DNA from: Limnomonas spitsbergensis
Lineage: Eukaryota; Chlorophyta; Chlorophyceae; Chlamydomonadales
DNA length: 64,000 nt
NCBI GenBank assembly: GCA_037349105.1
Contig: JAYJMM010000021.1
Location: 1,178,001-1,242,000, forward strand
Direction: 5' to 3'
Position 1 is the first letter of the stretch. Every line of letters starts with the position of its first letter. The notes below the pieces were generated by a model. It saw only the letters and a list, made by a program, of their open reading frames with translations, ran no database searches and was not told the DNA's origin. This document shows, piece after piece, positions 54,101 to 64,000 of this stretch. The position numbers and the translations under genes were made by a program.

Positions 54101-57100
54101 TTCACGAGCTTTGGCAGGTTATTCTCTGGAGCTATGCACACTTTCACCTGGATGTACACATTCACCTGGAGCGTGTGTGTGGGGGTGGGGGGCATAACTT
54201 GAAAATAACTATTTAAAGCAATGGGGCAGGCTAAATCCCATAGTATGCTAGGATTGCTGAGCATGAGGTGCAAGAGACAGGCACTCCCCCAAGTCCCAGC
54301 CCACAATCACACACATTCACACTATCACAAAGCTTCAAAAATGCCGAGCTAGGCTTGCAAACCAGGCCAAAGGCACCGCCATGCTCCTACCCTCCATACT
54401 CAATCACTCTCATTACCCGTTCACTGACACAGCCACTTTTACAGCCACTTATCACCTTGCTTTGCACCGACTGAATAGTAACAAAACGCAGATGTGCCTG
54501 AGGGACACGACGCTACCTCTGCATATGGCTGTGTGGAATGCAGGGGCATGGAGCCCTGATGCCAGCGACTGTCTTAACTGAGCAGCTGTGCTCATCAAGG
54601 ATCCAGAGTGATGCTCACCTCTGCAAGCATGCTCAGGATGCGTGCCTGCAGCTCCTGGGAACTCGAGACGAGGCAGTTCATAGGGTTGGAGGAGTCCCCT
54701 CCGCAGGCCACAAACCCTTTGGTGATGTCAATGTCGCCCGGGGTATCGAACCTGAGGGCGGAGAAGGCGGGCGTGAAAACAAAATGAAGTCCTCGAATAA
54801 GCCCCGCGGAAGAGAACTTTGGAGAAAGCCAGGCGAGCCCCTGCGGTCATCTCTCTTTACCCTACCTCACGTCGACCTACCCAGCTAGTTGGTCAATCCT
54901 ACTAAACCCACACATCATTTGTCATATACTCATATGGACTACATTGTGTAGTGCTTGATCCTTAGATCCGAGAGATCCTTAGATCCAGGAGATCCTTAGA
55001 TCCGGGAGATCCTTAGATTCGGGAGATCCGGCATGCAAGGCCGCGGCATTCATCGTTCGTGGCGCTACTCAATCAACAGCTTAGCTGGGGATCAGGAGGA
55101 TCCGCCCTCACCCCTGTAGATTCTAGGTCAAGGGAACAGAGGCTTGCACCTCGCCTTCTGCTACAGGGCTGGTCTCAGAGATAACCCACTTGAATGGTGC
55201 CATGATGATGTTGGGGAGCACTAGTCCCGCTTCCAGACACAGGTTCAGCAGCGGCGGCTGCACGATGGGAACACACTTCTCCACGGAGCATGTGATGGTC
55301 TCGGAAGTGAGGGCGTTCACGGCGTTTTGCGTGCCGTCCAATGTGAGTTGTGCGCTTCTCAAAGAGGACCTGCTCTCTGAGGCCTCTTGCAGATTTTTCT
55401 GGAAAGGACAATCAGGTAGTCCATTATCGAACATTACACTTCCAAAACATAACAAATGGATCGGGGTAAAATGCCCAATTTCATTTTCTTGAACATCATG
55501 TTCCAGAAAATGAATTTCCCCTCCTCTGGTTTAGGACAATCGAAAAAAAGGGGCAAGGGCCTCGAATGAAACATCACATCAAGCAACGCAAGCAGCGCAC
55601 AAATACAGTAACAGCAGGTGGGTGCTGCATCCATGGGTCTGATACATTAAATTCTCATGATCAGCACGTCAGCGAGCCAGCCCTGCAGACGCCTCGCGGA
55701 CCTGACCTTGATATTGCCGTCAGAGAACTCGGCGCGGTGATCACATGCATCATGCACACAACTCGGCATGGTGATTCCATGCACCATTCACACCTGCCTC
55801 CAGGGGCCCTTCACTGGCAGACAACATATGCTCAAGATTTGACATTGACATCCCCCTCCCCTCCCCTCTTTGCTCAACATTACCTCATACCGGTTTGCGT
55901 GCACACGTCCCATGCATCAAATGCTCTGCTCTGCTGGACTGAAAAAACATCACACGTTCACACTGAATCACACGTTCACACTGAATCACTATGCACGCAA
56001 GATCCACCGTGCTACCACCGTGCTACCCTGCGCTGTGCCTACCACCGTGCTACAACCGAATTACCAGGGGATCCATCTCCCGGCGCTATCACCCACCTTT
56101 GTATCCGCTAGCGACAAGCCATCCCCGAAGTTATCGCAGGCTTTGAGGAGCGTACTGATAAATCCTGACTTTGTCTGCTCCACCATGCTAAAGGCCTCGC
56201 CAACCATCACCGCCTGGCCACCCTTGACGGCATGCAGCGCGCGCTGCAGCTGCCGCTGCTGCTGCTGCTGCATCAGCCCATCCAGCCCTGTTCCTCCAGC
56301 TCCAGAAGACCAGTCCCTGCGCAGTCCACCATCCCGCTCATCCACCATGCGGACACCCATGTCAGCAGGCCTTGCACCAATGCTGCCCCCCCCGCCGAAC
56401 CCTCCGGTCCGGGCTATCGAGAGCACGGGGTAATCTCCACTGCGGGCGGTGGTACTCCTACTCTGCTGCAGGTGTCTCCCGCCAACAGGGGCCGTCATCC
56501 TGCTGGGATCAGTATTCGACACGCCGCCCGCTGCGTTGCTCTTTGCGTCAGCTACGTCTTGCGCTTGGGCGCCAGCAGCCGGCTCAAAATTGTTGCTGAT
56601 CCCCGAGAATAGAAGGGCCGCACAGTACAGCAGGGGCTGCTTTGGGGAGCTGACGTCACACATGCATGCAATCCCCACCTACAACGGTGAAGGGCGGAGG
56701 GCGGAGGGTGAAGGGTGAAGGGTGAATGGTGAATGGTGAGGAGTTGGGAGCGGGTAGCATGGGTGGGTGGGGGGCAGTGGGGGGCCTGTGTCAGCGCACT
56801 GACGTGCGTGCATCATGAGCTGCGGAAGTGCCGCTATCAGCTATGGTGCAGCCATAACAGCACTAAAAAATACACTCATTGCAATTAGCATGTCCCCTCA
56901 TGGCACCACAGCTGTCCCCTACACCTACTGCTGTAACTCTGTGGCCATCCCGGCACCCCAGACCCAGATCTTGCTGGGCTACCCTTTCCCCCTTGCGTCC
57001 CGCTTCAGTACCTGTGCTTCAGTTCCTGTGCTTCACTTCCTGTGCTTCAGTTCCTGTGCTTCAGTTCCTGTGCTTCAGTTCCTGTGCTTCAGTTCCTGTG

Positions 57101-60100
57101 CTTCAGTTCCTGTGTTTCACTTCCTGTGCTTCACTTCCTGTGCTTCACTTCCTGTGCTTCACTTCCTGTTCTTCACTTCCTGTTCTTCACTTCTTGTTCT
57201 TCAATTCCTGCCCATCCTACTCATCCTTTCATGCCCCTCACCTCGGATCCAGGTCCGAGCCCATCCGGTTTGCTCGCCATGCTAGCACAGAAGGAAGCCA
57301 GAGAGGCGAACGGCACCACTGCCCGCTCAGTTGAAGGGCGGCCCAGAGCATCCTCGATGGCCTGCGCGACTGCACGGCTGCGGAGGAGGAGCAGGCACAG
57401 CTACTGATCAGATACCGTGCTGCAGATATGCAAGCCGGGTGGCAGCGCAATAATAGCCACCACACATCCGGTCCCTCTAGATTGGGCGGGCCGCTGGCCC
57501 ACCTGCTGGGCTGCCCAACATGTCTAGTCTAGCCACACAAGGGACGAGGTGATAACTGCATTACATGAGTAGGCTACCGAGAGAAAAGTGAATGGCTGCC
57601 CAATGTATTTTCTGCCCACAAGCAAGGGAGGAGCTGCTGCCTACCTGTCAGGTCGTGCTAGGAGGAGTGCCAGGCGTGCACCTAGCCGGTCATTGAGCTG
57701 CTGGGACGGAGTCTCGGTCAGCTGCCTCACCATGGCCTGCAGAAAGGGGGGGAAGTCCGAGGAAGGGAGGGAGGGGGGAGGCAGGAAGGTCAAAGCGTAT
57801 GGGGTCCTGAATGCTCAGAGGGATTAAAATTACGCATACAACACAGTTGAAATCCTGATGCTACACGATGCTCTCACATGGACAGCTTCTGCATATGCTG
57901 CTACCCTGAATGTGGACTCTACATAATTAACTCATTGTTTACTTAAATAGACTTTTGCTAAAATTAAATCAAACATGTAAAATATTATTACGGATGAGGA
58001 TGGGGCCATTCAGCGTACATGATCATATGAATGGACTGGAAAATGTTCCCCATATTCATTGCCTGGCCTTTTGTAAATGCCTGCAGGGGATGCATAAACC
58101 ATGCAACAACAACGATATCAATGCCAACCATCTCATAACAAGAAAAAGGCACACATCTCCTGAGGAAACGTGTTGCGATCCATTGACTTCACAAAATTGT
58201 GGAAATACGCTTAAACGCGTAGTTTTAGAGGGAGTCCAGCAGGGGTTCCTGACGTGCGCTCCCATGTTTGAATGTGTGATTCTGGTGGATTATCAAGGGA
58301 GGCAAATCACCATGCACATACTTTGAACGATGGCCTTACCAGGAGCTCAGGGTCTGCAATGAGGTTGGCGACAGTGCCCAGGTCCTTGGTCCGAGTCGGG
58401 TTGAGCGCCGACGATGGATCCTGGAGGAGCAGGGGGGAAGGAGGCAGGCAGCAAGCATGGCTCAGCAAGCATGGCTCATCAGGCATGGCTCAGCAAGCAT
58501 GGCTCATCAGGCATGGCTCAGCAAAAATGGCTCAGCAAGCATGGCTCAGCAAGCTTGGCTCAGCAAGCATCGCTCAGGAAGCATGGCTCAGCAAATATGG
58601 CTCATCCAGCATCTCCGGAGGCGGTTGTGCTGCCGCATAATGCCGTGAGGCTCAAGCGGCAGCACAACCGCCTCCGACCGGCGTCCGCTGACATCAAACA
58701 GAAAACACAAGCTTAATGTAGAAAAAATGCGAGCCTGAAAGCTGTGCCCGTGCCCCACCTGGTCAACAGGCACCACGCTAGCATCCACGCACATCTGCTT
58801 TGCCCCGCTGGTGGTCACGGCTCCGGAGCCACACGGCAGGCCGTCAGGGTTGTACTGCTTCAGGCTTGCCAGCGGTACATTGTACTTTGCCGCCAGAGAG
58901 GCACAGTCGCTGAACACCTCGGAGACGTCGACACGCTACAGGGATGGGTTGATTGGGGCGCAGCAGCGGGCGATTTAGATTGTGTTTTCAAAGCCCACAA
59001 ATCCAATAATGTTTGTGAAAGCATTCATGACAGGCAGCATCCAAGCCCACAAATCCAATGACTGCAAGAAGCCAGCAATGCCATGGCGGCCTTTTGAAAT
59101 GAGAGCACACCATTTGCCATTTACTACCATGCCGCCCGTTTGATACCTACTATTTTATCAATAGGGACAAAACTTAAGCGACCCTCTCTCTTCCGGGCGC
59201 CCCTCGTATCATCAATTCATAATAATGGAACCTACGAGCATATGCCCGTGCATTCCCTTTGTCCACACGCACCCGTGCACAGAGCACGTTGGGCTTGGGC
59301 GGCGCGATCACAGAATCCTGAATGCAGAGCAGCTGCCCCATCTGCAGCAAGCCGCAGTCCACACGAGGGTTCATTTGCTGCAGCTGCACCTGGGTGAGGC
59401 CTGAAGCAAGCATGGTTAGGACAGCAAGGAACAGTGAGGGACGGGAAGGGGAATGAAGAAGGTCAAGGGACACAAAGATCAAATGAAGGCAAATCAAGGG
59501 ACAGTGGAGGGGGCATGAAAACAAATTAAGAAAAATCAAGGAATGGTGACAAGCTGGCGTGTGAGAAGACATTGAGGAACGTTTAGGAAATGAAGGGCAC
59601 ATCGTAGAATTTCGACGAGTAGCCGCGTTTCCTGCAGGGTGCCACAACCCCCTTTTGTTGGCGCCAGAGGCATCGGCTGGAAAGGCTAGTAATAAGTCAG
59701 ACACCGTCTGCAAAAATCATCTGTCAGCGGATTACGCTCTGCGGACCTAGTCATGACAAAACGGCATGGTACACTTCAGATGCCTCAAGGATGTGAAACA
59801 CCCTTTCCGCTTGCACCCACTAGCCCAACCTGTTAGGTTAGCCTCTCATATATTTGAATACAAACCTATTAGCCTTTACTGCCTGTTTGCCTTACCATGG
59901 CCGTAATTGGTTCGATAGAACAGGAGTCTGTGCAATATACCTGAAGCCTCATGGGTCAGCACAGGCCAAAGTTGGGCCTCACACGTGCAAGCCTCCAGGA
60001 TGGTCTTCAATTGAAGACCATCCTTGAGATTAGTGCCTGGCAGGCCAAACTTTGGAAAGCATAACCCTGGTTTCATATGATAGCATTACGATCAGCGATT

Positions 60101-63100
60101 TCATGCTGTGCCGTAGCCACCCTTCCACACATACAGCCCGAGATACACAGGCGAGCACTCCGAGCTACCTGCCCTACCTGCATTCCCATTCACTCGTCCG
60201 CCAATGTGGGGATAGCAGGCTGCTCTGAGGGCTCGCCTGTGTGTCTGGGGCTGTTTGACCCCAGACACACAGGCTTCTCACCGATAACCGCCCACTAGCC
60301 GCAATGTAGAGGACCTCGCACTACCCCCATCCCACTGATGGCCATGTTGAGGGCCTGTCACTGCCCACGCCCCACTCTCACTGGGCTGGTCTAGGTATGG
60401 GGTTCATACCTTTGCCACATTGCAGTTGCTTGTCGGTGGGTAGCCTATGAGGGCCACGGTTCATACGAATCTCTGTCCTAGTTTTTGCCGTGTTTTAACC
60501 GGTGTGCAAGCAGCCAGGCACCTGTCCCATGCAAAACATCTCCCGCCCTGATGGATTTCAAAACCTCAAAAGTCGAAAATATCATGAATTCGTAAGGTAC
60601 CTGCGGCCGTCCAGATGCTCCAGCAGGTATCACCGGCAGCCACTGCCCGCCACAGGAGACAGTCCACGGCCCTGGTGTCCACCCCAGAGCTAGAGACCAA
60701 GATGCAGAGCGGGGTGCCAGCAGCCACCACCGCGTCGGTGCTTGCGTTGCATCCGAGCGAGGGGTTGAGCAGTGCCAGAGTTTCAAAGGTCAAGCCCAGG
60801 GTACGAAACAGGATGTCGGAGCAGGAGGTCGCATTCCCCTTTGTTGTGTTGGTGGTGGGGCCGGGGCAGCGGCAGGTACCGTCACCAATGACTTGCGTGT
60901 CATTGCAGGCGACACCTGAGTACAGGCAATGGGATCTGGATCTGGATCTGACAAACAGGGCAGGGCTCAAGCGGGGCAGGGCTTTCTATAGACCTGCCGG
61001 ACAACCATGTCCAATATACGGTAATTAGCAAACTCGAAAGTGGAACTGCCTTAAATCAGCCTGGGTTTGATTTCAGACCTGCCTGCAGAAGCATTTTCAC
61101 ATTTATCGAACAAGTCGGTGAGCAACATATATCATGCAAGAAAGAAAGCTTGCATCGGGGCCTCATCACCAGCATGCAACAGCAGCCAACCAGGATCCAA
61201 CGACTGCTCATCGCCTGGATCCAACACCTTCTCTCCTGTGGATCCAATGGCTGCTCATCGTCTAGATCCAACACCTGCTCACCTGGATCCAAACAGACTT
61301 CTTGTCCGGGTGCAAGCACGCTGCAATCCAGCAGCCAGTTTGCGCCTGCCAGCTGGCTCCAGCTGAGGCCGCTGCTTTTCATGATGGCTAAGCAGGACTC
61401 TCCCGCTTGCACTGTATGGGACACCTTGCAGGCAGGTGGGGACAGACCAGCGACACATACCACGGAGTCGATCTGCAGCGCTGTGCAGTTGATGCCGCGG
61501 TTCAGCGTCAGGAAGGCCGCCCGCGAGATATTGTACAACGACCACAGGCCTGAGCGGTAGAAGGAGCGGCAGCAGAAGCAGGGTTTTAAGCGTGGCACTC
61601 TGCTCAAATTCTGAAAGTGATGACAGTTGCAGATGGGAAGAGGCAGACGCATCAGGCATGGAGGGGGGCGGGCAATTGGACAGAGGGAAAATGTGACCCC
61701 TTTGGGCCTAGCATGTTGTTATGGGAGGCAGTGCCGCCTTTGGGCTTCAGCCACATCCTCCCCGTTCCCATCGAAAAGAAGTCGTGACAAGCTGGCATGC
61801 AGGTGCTTGCGGAGGCCACCCTCATGCAAAGGTAGCGGGCCACTAAGGAAGCCTAGTGTAGGGTTAAGGTAGAAGAAGCAGGCCACTGAGGCAGCTTGAC
61901 GATGTAGATATTCGCTCCGTCCTTAGCACTCATAACCTGCCATCTGTCTCAGTTAGCTGGCGCCTCAGAAATTGGGATCCATCAGCCCCAGCAGACACTG
62001 TGCTGTTGATGAGTGCGCTTCTGGGTTGGCGTACGGAGGCACCAGATTCCCTACCTGAGCATGTCATCAATGGCTCGATGGTGGCTACGGCAGCACAGCC
62101 AGGCAGACACTCCGCCACCCGGCAAGGGGGCGGTGGAGGTGCCGGAGGTGTGGGGGGCGAGGGCGCAGGTGCAGGCGGGAGAGGGGGCGACGAGTATGAC
62201 GGGGGGCGGGACAGCGGCGGCGAAGGAACGGGAGGGGGCGGTGGCAGAGCCGGACGGGGCTTGGCTGGTGGTGGACTGCTGATCACTGGAGGGGGCTTGG
62301 CGGGAGGCGGTTTGATTATTACCGGAGGAGGCTTAGCGGGCGGTGGGCTGTTTTTCACCGGAGGGGGAGTGGCAGGTGGTGGGGGAGGGGAGCTCACTGT
62401 ACCACCGCCAGATATGCAGACTAACTGCCCAGCCTGTGAGAGGGGGTAGAAGCAGGAGAGAGCAGTGGTTGGGGGCGCGTCGCAAGGGGAGGTGGATGGG
62501 TCAAGACATGCAGTGAGATTTTGATGATAACATGAATCGCTAACAGACGACCCTTGGAACACACAAATCACATGAACCCACACAAAGCCATCAGGCTCAT
62601 GGAGCATGCTCACATATGATGACGCGGCAGAGATCATCACACAAAAAAGGGGCACGCTATGTTCACATCTCACCTGCAGCGTGTTGCAATTGATGCCGGG
62701 GTTGAGGGCGTAGAATTTGGTGTCTGTGAGTCCCTGCTGGGTCCAGATCGTCCAGCAGGTGTCACCGGCCTGGACTGCATAGTTGCCTTTGCAGCCAGGT
62801 GCAACGCACAAGGCCTGGTCAGCCTGCAGGGTTGAGGGGTTAGGGGTTGAGGGTTTTGCAGTGTATTTTCTTTTGCAGCCACGTGTGATGCACAAGGCCT
62901 GGTCAGCCTGCAGGGGGGAGTGATGAATTAGGAGTGACACGCCTTGGCAGAGGAAGGACAGGCGCATGAGGGCATGAGGCCTGACCTTGTACCAGGATGG
63001 CATCTTATGCTAAGATGCAAAGCACAAGGACTGGCCCGGGGGTGGGTAGCGCCTGGAGGTATGAGGGACTATTAATTTGTACCAGGAGTGTACATCCTTG

Positions 63101-64000
63101 ACAGAGGTTATGAGCTCACAGTCTGGCCAGCAGAGCCTGCTGATGCATGATCGCGGCGCCTGCTGTCCTTATGGGGATCCTTGGGGGGTCCATCGTGACC
63201 CTAAATGTTCAATGTCTGCATGCCACGGCATGAAACAGGTGTAGTGCCCGTATGGGCACTTCATGGATTTCAAACATTGAACTACAAAACAATCATAGCT
63301 GGGACCTGAAATCTGGAATGCAGAAATATGACAGACCTCTGTCAAGGAGCCTCAGCTTGATCTCTTCTCAGGTCATGCGTGCAGCCTAAATCTCAATGAA
63401 TGCTCTCCCAAGCTCCTGACCTGCAAGTTGTTGCAGTTTATGCCCGGGTTGAGGGCGTGAAACTCTGTGTCCGTGAGTCCCAGTTTGGTCCAGATCGCCC
63501 AGCATGAGTCGCCGGGTTGAACGGCGTAACTGCGTCCGCACCCAGAGGCTACGCCCCCGGAGCCATTAGGTGCAATGCACACCACCTGATTGGCCTGAAT
63601 GAACAAATTGGGCAAGGGATACAGGGAGGACGGGGAAGTGAGACAGAGCGAGCATGGGCCACACAGCCTCCTCACACAGCTTCTGGACAAGGTGGGAAGA
63701 TGTTGTAAGATCAGAGCTGATACAGGAGAAGGCAAGTCACAAGAGGTAGACTGTGAGGAAGTTTTCCACTGATAACGGCGGAAGTGGCTTAGTCATGTAC
63801 CACGTGGGCATTGTGGAGCATTACGGTGCCCATGCGGTAATGCAGCCATGTGGGAGCGTGGGGCAGCATGCAGTGATGAGCAAAGCGTTTGGATACTCTA
63901 ATGCATTTTTCTGCTGGCTCAAAACATTTTTCAGCCGTGAGTGTATGACAAAGAGTAGCCGTGCCTGTAAGTTGTCACAGTCCATGCCCGGGTTGAGGGC
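47542..64000 (-). CDS. Modular multi-LysM / GH19 chitinase protein, 26 exons, 5' end outside window
   Basis: Exons, 5' to 3' on the minus strand: 64000-63965, 63594-63421, 62823-62674, 62433-62055, 61549-61283, 60915-60601, 59400-59273, 58935-58759, 58420-58340, 57736-57645, 57377-57242, 56678-56097, 55727-55707, 55398-55150, 54751-54619, 54165-54021, 53842-53736, 53517-53204, 52760-52688, 52222-52100, 51354-51268, 50653-50594, 49974-49792, 49197-48952, 48582-48368, 47644-47542: about 1,525 residues. About eight LysM modules ([32 protein letters not shown]) flank a Pro-rich linker. A region of unknown family (exons 58420 to 53204) follows, then GH19: [34 protein letters not shown] (candidate acid Glu), [45 protein letters not shown], end [15 protein letters not shown]. 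Probably a secreted chitin/peptidoglycan-binding hydrolase of the extracellular matrix. Phase fails to close between 55150 and 54751, implying one missed exon. Confidence 0.85.
47830..48330. repeat. GAGCAG hexamer array in last intron of the LysM-GH19 gene
   Basis: About 500 bp of GAGCAG/GAGCAT/CAGGAG hexamers. It lies in the intron 47645-48367 that separates the last two GH19 exons. Long Leu, Ala/Pro or Cys/Ser open frames on the minus strand are products of this array. Confidence 0.95.
50662..50718 (+). repeat. Interstitial TTTAGGG telomere-type array
   Basis: GATTTAGGGTTTAGGGTTTA and following degenerate units (TTTCAGG, TTTAGGGAT, TTTCGGG). On the minus strand this is CCCTAAA and directly precedes the 3' splice site (CCTGCACAG) of the GH19 exon 50653-50594. 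Confidence 0.85.
50985..51110 (+). repeat. Intronic SINE-like repeat copy
   Basis: GGGGACCAAATATTGACCG, GCCCGAGCAGCAGGGCTGGT and GTGAAGTAGCTGAAGTGTAG follow the same order as the copies at 19930 and 25420. It lies in the LysM-GH19 gene, opposite to its transcription. Confidence 0.55.
51900..52145. repeat. Local duplication of GH19 exon end
   Basis: GCATGCTCTGGGCCATGAAG and GCAGCGATGCTG, part of exon 52222-52100, are present again at 51960-51995 within the next intron, together with the flanking GAGTGGCCTGC. A non-functional partial exon copy. Confidence 0.75.
52928..53062. repeat. Three-copy 49-bp tandem repeat
   Basis: TGGCAAGCC..(A/C)ATGC(T/C)TCTAA..GAAGCATCTGGCCATGAT three times in an intron of the LysM-GH19 gene. 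Confidence 0.85.
53529..53645. repeat. 13-bp tandem repeat at a 3' splice site
   Basis: Nine copies of TTACACTGCACTA. On the minus strand each unit reads TAGTGCAGTGTAA, and the array ends about 11 bp before the acceptor of exon 53517-53204, so it provides a ladder of CAG trinucleotides. Confidence 0.95.
54958..55032. repeat. 18-bp tandem repeat GATCCTTAGATCCGGGA
   Basis: About four copies of AGATCCTTAGATCCGGGAG in the intron where reading phase fails to close (55150 to 54751). Confidence 0.85.
57008..57212. repeat. 14-bp tandem repeat TGTGCTTCAGTTCC
   Basis: About 14 copies drifting from TGTGCTTCAGTTCC to TGTTCTTCACTTCC, in the intron between exons 57377-57242 and 56678-56097. Confidence 0.95.
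58455..58610. repeat. 14-bp tandem repeat ATGGCTCAGCAAGC
   Basis: About 11 variable copies (ATGGCTCATCAGGC, ATGGCTCAGCAAGC) in an intron of the LysM-GH19 gene, running into the hairpin at 58616-58676. Confidence 0.9.
58616..58676. repeat. Perfect 21-bp inverted repeat with 19-nt loop
   Basis: GGAGGCGGTTGTGCTGCCGC (58617-58636) and its exact complement at 58656-58675, plus one flanking C-G pair. Intronic. Confidence 0.95.
59998..60023. repeat. Perfect 26-bp palindrome
   Basis: The 13-bp half-site GGATGGTCTTCAA is followed immediately by its complement, without a spacer. Intronic, in the same intron as the hairpin at 60235-60274. Confidence 0.95.
60235..60274. repeat. 16-bp perfect hairpin inside a larger inverted repeat
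   Basis: GCCTGTGTGTCTGGGG and its exact complement enclose an 8-nt loop. CACAGGCGAGCACTCCGAG at about 60148 is also roughly complementary to CTGAGGGCTCGCCTGTGTG at 60225, so two inverted repeats are nested. Confidence 0.9.
62868..62912. repeat. Partial duplicate of a LysM exon 5' end
   Basis: GCACAAGGCCTGGTCAGCCTGCAGG at 62890 repeats the start and acceptor of exon 62823-62674 (encoded ADQALC). The copy includes the acceptor AG but not the LysM body. Confidence 0.85.

Overview
This window is nuclear DNA of a green alga (Chlorophyta). The evidence is genes with many short GT-AG introns, a cytosolic-type tRNA-Leu and ribosomal protein eL26/uL24, a hydrogenase-pathway-type pyruvate:ferredoxin oxidoreductase, a plant TAP-like ABC transporter with an N-terminus resembling a plastid transit peptide, and a LysM/proline-rich/GH19 extracellular protein of the kind known from volvocine algae. 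Two genes have a TGTAA poly(A) signal 36-41 nt after the stop, the chlorophyte signal. A short TTTAGGG array sits in one intron. I cannot name the species.

Layout. 1-5022 (+): 3' half of a PFOR gene in eight exons; its first intron is filled by a 1.5 kb minisatellite. 5023-10940: intergenic DNA with several copies of one dispersed repeat family and a decayed LINE (RNase H and C-terminal region, minus strand) that ends about 55 bp from the next gene. 10996-12129 (+): complete five-exon RPL26. 12.1-17.5 kb: more copies of the dispersed repeat, one interrupted by a 405-bp MITE with an uninterrupted paralogue nearby, then an intronless tRNA-Leu(CAA) and a 729-bp TIR element with a 5-bp target duplication. 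17564-27944 (+): complete 17-exon half-size ABC transporter (836 aa), several introns of which carry tandem copies of the adjoining exon end. 29280-40225: an 11-kb nest of two DNA transposons. The outer one is foldback-like, with long inverted arms built from tandem repeats and an exact 8-bp target duplication. A second TIR element carrying a multi-exon gene of unrecognised family is inserted in its left arm. About 41.3-44892 (+): a gene for a protein with two C-terminal SH3 domains. 44893-47541: intergenic. 47542 to beyond 64000 (-): a very large gene of at least 26 exons encoding about eight LysM modules, a proline-rich linker, a Cys-containing region of unknown family, and a C-terminal GH19 chitinase domain.

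The host genes do not form a pathway; they look like ordinary neighbours separated by repeats. PFOR points to anaerobic fermentation or hydrogen metabolism, the ABC protein probably to an organelle membrane, and the LysM-GH19 protein to the cell wall or extracellular matrix. The most novel material is the nested transposon pair with its unrecognised gene, the modular LysM-GH19 protein, and the repeated duplication of exon edges together with splice sites. Exon limits were read by eye from reading frame, splice consensus and phase; places where phase does not close are stated.
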